This document shows positions 40,857-46,933 of a DNA stretch of 46,933 nt, piece by piece (within the stretch, counting starts at the first letter, position 1; the number at the start of each line of letters is the position of its first letter). The translations under genes and the position numbers were made by a program. The notes beneath the pieces were generated by a model. It searched no databases. It was not told where the DNA came from and was given only the letters and a program-made list of their open reading frames with translations. The DNA is from an uncultured Clostridia bacterium (GTDB lineage: Bacteria > Bacillota > Clostridia > Oscillospirales > Acutalibacteraceae): positions 1-46,933 of the forward strand of contig CALWIS010000023.1 of the NCBI GenBank assembly GCA_944380795.1. The letters run 5' to 3'.

Positions 40857-42344
40857 TTATGCAAAAGGATTCTCGTCCTTGTACAGCATACCCTTGGGCT
40901 GGTTGAAGGCAATGTCCTCTACACCCAGATAGTTGAAGATGGTGTACAGAGCCTTACCCACATGGCCGAAGGCCACAGCGCCGTGATGGGGATACCGTTT
41001 GCTGATGAGCACATGGCGGTAGAAACGGCCCATCTCGGGGATAGCGAAGATGCCGATACCACCGAAGGAGCGGGTAGCCACAGGCAGGACCTCGCCCTGT
41101 GCAATGTAGCTGTGCAGGGTGCCGTCAGCAGCGCTCTGCAGACGGAAGAAGGTGATCTGGCCAGCTGCAATATCGGCTTCCAGAGTGCCGCGGGTGAAGT
41201 CGGGATCTCCGCCGCTTTCCAGCAGACGATTCTGGATCAGCTGATATTTAATAGCGCGGTCATCGCACAGCTTGCAGATGGGGGTGTTGCCGCAGTGGAA
41301 GCCCATGAATACATCGGTGGGACCATAGTTAAACTTGCCCTTGATGTCGGCCTCATACAGGTTGGCGGGCACGGAGTTGTTGATGTCCAGCAGGGTCACA
41401 GCGTCGCCGGTCACGCAGGCGCCGATGTACTCGCTCAGTGCGCCGTAGATGTCCACTTCGCAGGCCACGGGGATACCCTTGGCAGCCAGACGGGAGTTGA
41501 CATAGCAGGGCTCAAAGCCAAACTCGCTGGGGAATGCGGGCCAGCACTTGTCAGCGAATACCACATAGTCGCGGGCGCCCGTGTTCTGCTCTGCCCAAGC
41601 CAGCAGGGTCAGCTCAAACTGTGCCATACGGGGCAGCAGGTCGGGATACTGGTTGCCCTTCACGCCCAGCTCTTCGGCCATCTCCTTAACGATTGCATCA
41701 ATGCGCTCGTCGTTGGCGTGTGCACGGTAAGCCACCAGCAGATCCAGCTCGCTGTTTTCCTGAATCTCTACGCCCAGGTCATACAGGGGCTTGATGGGGG
41801 CGTTGCAGGCGAAGAAGTCCTGGGGACGGGGGCCGAAGGTGATGATCTTCAGGCCAGCCAGGCCGATAAGGGTGCGGGCCACAGGAACGAAATCTGCGAT
41901 CATGTCTGCGATCTCGTCGGCGGTGCCCACCGGATACTCGGGAATAACAGCCTTGAGCTTGCGCAGGCCCAGGTTGTAAGAGCAGTTCAGCATACCGCAG
42001 TAAGCGTCACCGCGGCCGTTGATAAGGTCGTCGCCGTGCTCTTCGGCAGCAGCCACATACATCACAGGGCCGGTGAACTCTTTGGCAATGAGGGTCTCGG
42101 GGGTCTCGGGACCAAAGTTGCCCAAAAAGACCACCAGTGCATTACATCCGGCAGCCTTTGCCTCAGCAACGGCAGCCAGCATATCCTTTTCGTTTTCCAC
42201 AGTTTTCTTGATCTCTACGATCTCGCCGCCCTTTGCGCTGTAAGCCTTCACAATGTCGGCACGGCGTCTTTCGGAGAGGGAGATAACAAAGCAGTCACGG
42301 CTGACGGCAATAATGCCCAGCTTGACCTGAGGGATGTTGTTCAT
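40857..42344 (-). CDS. L-fucose/L-arabinose isomerase-family protein
   Basis: 495 aa; ATG 42344 follows AAGGAGGAACTCCC. Three Rossmann-like parts: KLGIIAVSRDCFVISLSERR, a middle with NALVVFLGNFGPETPETLIA, and a C-terminal region with CEVDIYGALSEYIGACVTGD, FMGFHCGNTPICKLC and the late AVAFGHVGKALYTIFNYLGV. Conserved Glu/Asp/His in EVDIYGAL and GFHCGNT would bind the metal. The family includes fucose isomerase and related sugar isomerases; the exact sugar cannot be told. It probably feeds host-glycan sugars into catabolism. It is a single gene with its own promoter. Confidence 0.87.
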   Translation of the reverse strand: MNNIPQVKLGIIAVSRDCFVISLSERRRADIVKAYSAKGGEIVEIKKTVENEKDMLAAVAEAKAAGCNALVVFLGNFGPETPETLIAKEFTGPVMYVAAAEEHGDDLINGRGDAYCGMLNCSYNLGLRKLKAVIPEYPVGTADEIADMIADFVPVARTLIGLAGLKIITFGPRPQDFFACNAPIKPLYDLGVEIQENSELDLLVAYRAHANDERIDAIVKEMAEELGVKGNQYPDLLPRMAQFELTLLAWAEQNTGARDYVVFADKCWPAFPSEFGFEPCYVNSRLAAKGIPVACEVDIYGALSEYIGACVTGDAVTLLDINNSVPANLYEADIKGKFNYGPTDVFMGFHCGNTPICKLCDDRAIKYQLIQNRLLESGGDPDFTRGTLEADIAAGQITFFRLQSAADGTLHSYIAQGEVLPVATRSFGGIGIFAIPEMGRFYRHVLISKRYPHHGAVAFGHVGKALYTIFNYLGVEDIAFNQPKGMLYKDENPFA

Positions 42345-42446
42345 GGGAGTTCCTCCTTACAGAAATGATGGCTGTCCAGTGACAAATATGGTGGGTCCGG
42401 TCAGAAACATTGCCTAAAATATGTACGGACAACCTCTATTACCATA

Positions 42447-42475
42447 ATCATACTTCAAAACCGGAGAATTTGCAA
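42447..42475 (-). promoter_or_regulatory. Sigma-A-type promoter of the fucose-isomerase-family gene
   Basis: Minus strand TTGCAA (42475-42470), 17-bp spacer, TATGAT (42452-42447), about 100 bases before the start codon. Confidence 0.7.
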
Positions 42476-42518
42476 CAGTTTTCAAAAAAATGTCTGATAA
42501 AAATCCCCAAGTGTCTGG

Positions 42519-42562
42519 TAAAGAAAAAGAAAAACCGAAGACAGCAGGGAGGATGTCTCCGG
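42519..42562 (-). terminator. Rho-independent terminator of the M24-patatin-YoaK operon
   Basis: CCGAAGACA (42535-42543) pairs with TGTCTCCGG (42554-42562, one G-U). The minus-strand tail is TTTTTCTTTTTCTTT. It lies 29 bases past the YoaK gene. Confidence 0.85.
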
Positions 42563-42591
42563 AAACTAGTGAATTGTACGTACAAATAAAT

Positions 42592-43284
42592 TCAATTTGC
42601 CTGTGCTTCCTTCTGGTCCCATACCAACAGAAAGAACACTAATCCCAGCAAGACGCAGCAGCTCCATACGGCACCAGTGCCGAGGAATCGGGAGGAGAGG
42701 GCACCTGCGGCAGCGCCTACGCAGAACATTCCAATGATGATGAGGTATCGCAGGCACTTTTTCAGGGATTCCCACTCCTTGCCAAAAAGGAAGGCAGAAA
42801 AGTTGTCCGCGGCAGAGCGCAGGTTGCCGGTACACATGGTGGTGGCGTAGGGCAGGCCCTTGGTTTTTCGAAAGCTCTGCACTTGTACCGAGCAGATAAA
42901 GGAGATGGTCACGTTCACCACTGCGTCGGGCACAGAAAGGGGGAGAAACCCAATGACTGCCAATAAGAAAATTTCCAACAGCAAGATCATATGCTGCCAT
43001 TGCAGAAATTTCCGCCCGGAAAAGCGCCGCTTAATACTCTCTGTCAGCAGTACTCCTAAAAAGAAAGCAATCACAGGGATGAAATAATATAAGGCAGCGG
43101 AAAAGTCGAAGTCAGCCAGCTTTACGGCCATGAGCACCAAATTTCCCGTTTGAGCGTTGGCGAACACGCCGCCCCGTAAGGTGTAGGTGTAGGTATCCAG
43201 AAAGCCGCCGGACAGGGCCAGCATGACCCCTACAATGAGGGATTCATGGGCTAGGGTGTCCTCCCGCCAAAGGGTCAGCTTCAT
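42592..43284 (-). CDS. YoaK/DUF1275 family membrane protein
   Basis: 230 aa from ATG 43284, which overlaps the patatin stop by 4 bases (ATGA), so the two are coupled. About six membrane helices; the family signature is GVMLALSGGFLDTYTYTLRG and GGVFANAQTGNLVLMAVKLA, then RSAADNFSAFLFGKEW in the second half. DUF1275 proteins are of unknown function. It is the last gene of an operon with a M24 peptidase and a patatin. Confidence 0.92.
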   Translation of the reverse strand: MKLTLWREDTLAHESLIVGVMLALSGGFLDTYTYTLRGGVFANAQTGNLVLMAVKLADFDFSAALYYFIPVIAFFLGVLLTESIKRRFSGRKFLQWQHMILLLEIFLLAVIGFLPLSVPDAVVNVTISFICSVQVQSFRKTKGLPYATTMCTGNLRSAADNFSAFLFGKEWESLKKCLRYLIIIGMFCVGAAAGALSSRFLGTGAVWSCCVLLGLVFFLLVWDQKEAQAN

Positions 43285-44144
43285 AAGTCGTCCCCCTTCT
43301 GCTCGGTTTGGGGGATTGCGCCGCTTTCCCACAGCCGGCGGCACTGCTCCTGCCCTTGCCGGTAGAGGGAGTCCAACCTTTCACGGTTCTTCTCGAAACG
43401 GCTCAGGGTGATGGGGGCTTCCGGTGCGATGACGGTAGCCCGGCCCTCTTGTTCCAGCTGGAAAAGAAGCTCCCGCTCCCGGGCATAGGCTTCATGACGG
43501 GTATCCAACGCATGGGCCATCTGGGGATATTTGCGGAACACTCGGTGATAAACTGCGCCAAAGCTTTCGGGAGATTTCACATAGCTTCTATCCCGGGTGA
43601 GCACCACAACCAGATAATCGCAGCCCTTTTCCAGCGCCCGCTCCACCGGGATGGGGGCCGAAGTGCCGCCGTCCAGATACCGGTGGCCCTGATATTCCAC
43701 CACAGGGGAGAACACGGGGATAGACGCGGAAGCCGACAGCAAGGTACAGTCATGGTATAGGGACTCTTTAGAAAAGAACACCGGTTTTCCCGTGTCTACA
43801 TCGGTCACGCCAATTTCGTATTCTATGGGGGAGGCCAGCATGGCATCGTAATCGTAGGGGTCCAGATGGTCGGGTACCGTCTCAAAGATAAACTTCATGC
43901 CAAACAAGGAGCCGGTGGTAAGATAGTTCCGAAAGCTTAAATACCGTTTGTCCCCCAGGTAATCCATATTGGTACGGTAGGCTCTCCCACGCTGTCCGCT
44001 GACAAAGGAGGCGGCATGACAGGCCCCGGCGGATACCCCAACCACATAGTCGGGGGCCCAATGCTCTGCCATGAGGGTATCCAGCACCCCGGCTGTATAG
44101 AGGCCGCGCATTCCGCCGCCTTCCAGCACTAGTCCGATCTTCAC
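43281..44144 (-). CDS. Patatin-like phospholipase (RssA/YlbK type)
   Basis: 287 aa if started at GTG 44144, which has AAGGAGG at proper distance; ATG 44150 lies only one base after the site. The oxyanion loop LVLEGGGMRGLYTAGVLD, nucleophile motif GVSAGACHA (G-x-S-x-G) and catalytic Asp in YLDGGTSAP (DGG) are all intact. Such Ser-Asp dyad enzymes hydrolyse lipid acyl groups. It is cytosolic, with no signal peptide. The upstream M24 peptidase gene ends 12 bases before, the downstream YoaK gene overlaps. Confidence 0.93.
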   Translation of the reverse strand: MKIGLVLEGGGMRGLYTAGVLDTLMAEHWAPDYVVGVSAGACHAASFVSGQRGRAYRTNMDYLGDKRYLSFRNYLTTGSLFGMKFIFETVPDHLDPYDYDAMLASPIEYEIGVTDVDTGKPVFFSKESLYHDCTLLSASASIPVFSPVVEYQGHRYLDGGTSAPIPVERALEKGCDYLVVVLTRDRSYVKSPESFGAVYHRVFRKYPQMAHALDTRHEAYARERELLFQLEQEGRATVIAPEAPITLSRFEKNRERLDSLYRQGQEQCRRLWESGAIPQTEQKGDDL

Positions 44145-44156
44145 ATTCATTCCTCC

Positions 44157-45242
44157 TTATACGCCTAACACCTGCAAATCTTTGGTATAACCGTTGAGTA
44201 CTTGGCAGCCGGTTTTGGTTACCAGCACCAGATCCTCAATACGTACCCCGAATTTTCCCGGCAGATAGATGCCCGGTTCCACGGAGAACACCATGCCCGG
44301 CTGAGCGATTACTTCGCTTACCGCACTGTTATCGGGCGGCTCATGGCAGGAAAGACCGCAGCCGTGGCCTAACCGGTGGGTAAAATACGGCCCATAGCCC
44401 GCTTCTTCGATCACCTGCCGGGCGGCGCGGTCTATTTCGCACATCTTCACCCCGGGCCGGATCATGGCCTCCGCCGCCAGATTGGCAGCCTTTACGGTTT
44501 CGTACACCCGGCGCTGCTCCTCACTGACTTCTTTCCAGAAGACCGTGCGGGTCATGTCGCACCAATACCGGTTGATGGGGGTGAAAATATCCAGTACAAT
44601 GCTGTCCCCAGGGCGCAGGGGTGTATTTTCCGGGGCGTGGTGCGGGTCTGCACCGTTGGCGCCAAAGCACACCAGCTGCCCTTCATCGGAGCGCTCCGCA
44701 CCGTTTTCCCGGAAGAGGGCCTCCACCCGGGCGGCCATTTCCGCTTCCGTGACCCCTTCCCGCAGCTCGCTCACAGCTTGTGCCATCACCCGGTCGTTGA
44801 TAGCGGAAGCTTCCCGCATAGCTTTGGCTTCTGCTTCGTCCTTCTGTTTGCGGGCGTCATCCACCGGGGCGGAGCCTACCGTGGGGCGAGTATCGTTCCG
44901 CTGCTCCATCAGGCGGATGAGGAACCGGCTGGGCCAGTTTTTGTCGATGCCCAAAGCGCCGGGGCGAACGATTTTGGCAATATCTGCCACCGGGTCATCC
45001 GCGTCGTTGTGCAGATGCAGCTCCCAGCCCGGTAAACTGGTAATGCCAAAAAGATCATTGCCAAAAAAGGCGCACTGGCCGTCCTCGTGAAGGTACAAAG
45101 CCAGCTGGCGCTCCATGGGGACAATCCACAGCCCGGTGAGGTAAAATACCGATTCCGTAGAGCTGACGAGGATCTGGGAAAGCCCTTGTTCCTTCATGTT
45201 CTGCCGCACCCGGATAAGGCGCTGTTGATACATCGTGTTCAT
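44157..45242 (-). CDS. M24-family Xaa-Pro peptidase (PepP/PepQ-like)
   Basis: 361 aa counted from ATG 45242; GTG 45254 and ATG 45233 are alternatives, all with weak ribosome sites. N-terminal creatinase-like domain (about 1-125: ILVSSTESVFYLTGLWIVPM). The catalytic pita-bread domain holds the five metal ligands: Asp in VLDIFTPINRYW and CDMTRTV, His in HRLGHGCGLSCHE, Glu in SVEPGIYLPG and GVRIEDLVL. It cleaves peptides with proline in second position. It heads a three-gene minus-strand operon (M24, patatin, YoaK) that ends at the terminator 42519-42562. Confidence 0.93.
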   Translation of the reverse strand: MNTMYQQRLIRVRQNMKEQGLSQILVSSTESVFYLTGLWIVPMERQLALYLHEDGQCAFFGNDLFGITSLPGWELHLHNDADDPVADIAKIVRPGALGIDKNWPSRFLIRLMEQRNDTRPTVGSAPVDDARKQKDEAEAKAMREASAINDRVMAQAVSELREGVTEAEMAARVEALFRENGAERSDEGQLVCFGANGADPHHAPENTPLRPGDSIVLDIFTPINRYWCDMTRTVFWKEVSEEQRRVYETVKAANLAAEAMIRPGVKMCEIDRAARQVIEEAGYGPYFTHRLGHGCGLSCHEPPDNSAVSEVIAQPGMVFSVEPGIYLPGKFGVRIEDLVLVTKTGCQVLNGYTKDLQVLGV

Positions 45243-45394
45243 TACTGCGGTCACTTCTTCCGTATCATTTTCTGTGAAAAAACGCTGGTACTTTTTGGAG
45301 GTTGTGGTATACTAAAGGAAAGCGCCAGGCGGTATGTATCACAGTGTTTCCGCTTTATTATACATCATTCCCCGGATTTTGCAAAGGAGGCCCC

Positions 45395-45895
45395 ATGGAA
45401 TATCAGCTCATTCGTTCCCGCAGAAAAACCCTGGAAATCTCCATCAAACCTGGAGGAATTCTGGTGGTTCGGGCCCCTCTCCGATTTCCTAAAAAGCAGA
45501 TTGAAGCTTTCCTGCTGCAAAAACAAAGTTGGATCTTGGAAAAGCAAAAAGTTATGGCGGAAAAACCGGCCCCAAAGGAATATTCTCTGGAAGAAATAAA
45601 TATTATGAAGCAAACCGCACTGGCGCGCATCCTTCCGCGCGTAGAATATTACTCCAATTTGATGGGAGCGCAGTATTGTGGGGTGAATGTGACGGGGGCC
45701 AAAAAGCGGTGGGGGAGCTGTTCCGCAAAAAACAGCCTGAATTTCTCCTTCCTTCTGGCAGAAAAGCCGCTGGAATTTATTGATTCTGTGGTGATCCATG
45801 AATTATGCCACACCTTTCATCACGATCATTCCCCGGCGTTCTGGCAGATGGTGCGGCACTATGACCATCATTTCCCGGGAAAACGCCCGGGGTAA
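45395..45895 (+). CDS. YgjP/SprT-like zinc metallopeptidase (DUF45)
   Basis: 166 aa from ATG 45395 (AAAGGAGGCCCC upstream); the longer open frame from 45302 lacks a ribosome site. The start YQLIRSRRKTLEISIKPGGI is followed by KRWGSCSAKNSLNFSF, the zinc motif VVIHELCHTFHHDHSPAFW (HExxH plus third His) and the C-terminal GKRPG. This is the DUF45/YgjP pattern. The family is a presumed zinc peptidase of unknown substrate. It is divergent from the M24 gene. Confidence 0.92.
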   Translation: MEYQLIRSRRKTLEISIKPGGILVVRAPLRFPKKQIEAFLLQKQSWILEKQKVMAEKPAPKEYSLEEINIMKQTALARILPRVEYYSNLMGAQYCGVNVTGAKKRWGSCSAKNSLNFSFLLAEKPLEFIDSVVIHELCHTFHHDHSPAFWQMVRHYDHHFPGKRPG

Positions 45896-45943
45896 TGATC
45901 CTACAAATCGCTTTATATACATTTTAGAAAGGCAGAAAATACC

Positions 45944-46933
45944 ATGAAGAAAGACTTACTTTCGGATTTCCCGCTAAAAAAGAAACGGCTTTTTGCTGCG
46001 GGCTCCTGGCTGGAATTAGCGCAGGCCGTGTTGTTTTTAGCATTTGGCATTTTAACGTTAGCAGACGGCAATCTGGCGTTTCGCTTTTTGCAGCTTGCGG
46101 CAGCAGGAGGGCTGGTAATTGCCGGTGTTAGCCGGTTTTTACAGATGATAGCGGAGAAGAAAGTGCTGTGGGCGGTTCTTTGGGGCCTTGGATTTGCAGT
46201 GTTGGCTGTGTTAGTGGCCATTTATCCGGTTGTATTTGCCGTGCCTGTTGCATTGGTGTTTGGCCTTTGGTTTTTGGTAAGCGGCCTTGCCCGGGGAGCG
46301 GTAGCGGTTCAGTGTTGGGTGGAAAACTTAGAAGGAAAATTCCGAAATAGCTTTGCGGCCCTTCTTTCCCTGGCTTTTGGTATTTCCCTCATGTGTAATC
46401 CCGCTTTGCGGCTCCACACCGTTTTTGTTGTGTCCGGTATCTATCTGATCCTGTATTCTGTTGTGTTGTTGTTGGACTTTATCTCGGGGTTATTGCTTTC
46501 CGACCAAGTAGGGGACCGGATAAAACGCCGTGTACGGATCTCTCTGCCCATGTTCATTACGGCTTTTATCCCCAGCCGCCTTATTGATGATTTCAATCAG
46601 TATTTTGCCACCCATCAGGAGGAGGGAGGCGTAATCCGGGAACGGGATGGAGTATTGGAAAAAATGCCGCCCCGGGAAGAAAAGCCTCCCCTGGAAGTGT
46701 GTATCCACCTATCTGACGAAGGTTTTGGCCGTATGGGCCATGTGGATATCCGATTGGATGATACCGTATATTCCTATGGCTGTTATGACCATCACGCCAA
46801 CCGGTTATTTGGTATGGTCAGTGACGGCACCGTAGCCATCGCTCCGGCTGGTCCCTATCTGCGCCATTGCCTTCCCTTTGCGCATCAGGTTTTGGTGGGG
46901 TTTGGTCTGCATATCACTCCCAAAGAGCGGGCT
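45944..46933 (+). CDS. DUF308-like membrane protein with a C-terminal soluble domain (3' end outside window)
   Basis: At least 330 aa; ATG 45944 has AGAAAGG upstream, and the frame is open to the window edge. Six or so membrane helices in residues 15-185 (GSWLELAQAVLFLAFGILTL; LVIAGVSRFLQMIA; AVLWGLGFAVLAVLVAIYPV; VALVFGLWFLVSGLARGA; LALAFGI-type repeats) show the repeated layout of HdeD/DUF308 proteins. After about residue 200 a soluble domain begins (FIPSRLIDDFNQYF, PLEVCIHLSDEGFGRMGHVD, YSYGCYDHH) that does not belong to DUF308; its His, Cys and Asp residues recall NlpC/P60-like or permuted papain folds. That resemblance is a guess. Completing the gene requires the next contig part. Confidence 0.75.
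   Translation, partial: MKKDLLSDFPLKKKRLFAAGSWLELAQAVLFLAFGILTLADGNLAFRFLQLAAAGGLVIAGVSRFLQMIAEKKVLWAVLWGLGFAVLAVLVAIYPVVFAVPVALVFGLWFLVSGLARGAVAVQCWVENLEGKFRNSFAALLSLAFGISLMCNPALRLHTVFVVSGIYLILYSVVLLLDFISGLLLSDQVGDRIKRRVRISLPMFITAFIPSRLIDDFNQYFATHQEEGGVIRERDGVLEKMPPREEKPPLEVCIHLSDEGFGRMGHVDIRLDDTVYSYGCYDHHANRLFGMVSDGTVAIAPAGPYLRHCLPFAHQVLVGFGLHITPKERA

Noticed and set aside
40962..42368. 468-codon plus-strand ORF opposite the fucose-isomerase-family gene
   Set aside because: Antisense shadow of a well-conserved gene; protein is Val/Gly/His-rich without family marks.

Overview
The window looks like a chromosomal segment from an anaerobic, spore-forming Clostridia-type Firmicute, most likely an Oscillospiraceae/Ruminococcaceae-like gut bacterium. 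The evidence is the spoIIGA-sigE sporulation pair, small coat-like proteins, a T-box in front of pheS, ireB, a class III (anaerobic) ribonucleotide reductase with NrdR boxes, strong AGGAGG ribosome sites, frequent GTG/TTG starts and several host-glycan glycosidases. The genus is an inference. No rRNA, tRNA, insertion sequence, prophage or CRISPR array was seen.

Layout: 1-1.3 kb nfeD/SPFH membrane pair (partial at the left edge). 1.3-4.1 kb a broken methyltransferase-type uroporphyrinogen decarboxylase gene and a GH20 hexosaminidase. 4.2-9.4 kb a small unknown gene, ireB, pheT, a repeat island, and pheS under a T-box. 9.5-12.1 kb DUF6106-like, acpS and nnrE/nnrD. 12.4-14.4 kb a second URO-D-like gene divergent from an AraC regulator. 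14.4-17.6 kb sigE, spoIIGA, two coat-like genes, a MazF-type RNase and a lipoprotein. 17.7-22.0 kb a reverse operon of an unknown Cys-rich protein, mnmA, a CpXC protein and asnB. 22.3-27.2 kb GH35 and GH38 glycosidases around a possible 56-aa gene. 27.3-29.8 kb GNAT, birA, esterase. 30-34 kb nrdD plus a separate glycyl-radical peptide, then glyA. 34.4-37.8 kb rarA, flavin reductase-rubredoxin fusion, uracil permease. 37.8-40.7 kb DUF3892, MarR, CorA, GNAT. 40.9-45.9 kb fucose-isomerase family, YoaK/DUF1275, patatin, M24 peptidase, YgjP-type metallopeptidase. The right edge cuts a DUF308-like membrane protein.

The most notable observation is at 30.0-32.6 kb. The anaerobic ribonucleotide reductase appears split. 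The 771-aa NrdD ends after its zinc-binding cysteines without the glycyl-radical loop. That loop (RRITGYLVG) is encoded 70 bases downstream as its own 55-aa gene in another frame, with a strong ribosome site and a shared terminator. Two NrdR boxes sit on a near-consensus promoter upstream.

Other signals: (1) three copies of an interspersed element (7.6, 12.2 and 34.1 kb) made of hairpins with conserved loops and covarying stems; (2) a spoIIGA promoter candidate with the unusual 22-bp spacing known for spoIIG; (3) a decayed URO-D gene with a frameshift and an in-frame TGA followed by a SECIS-like hairpin; (4) a MazF toxin without a recognisable antitoxin; (5) structured leaders upstream of nrdD and corA. 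GH20, GH35, GH38 and the fucose-isomerase-family enzyme suggest foraging on host-type glycans.
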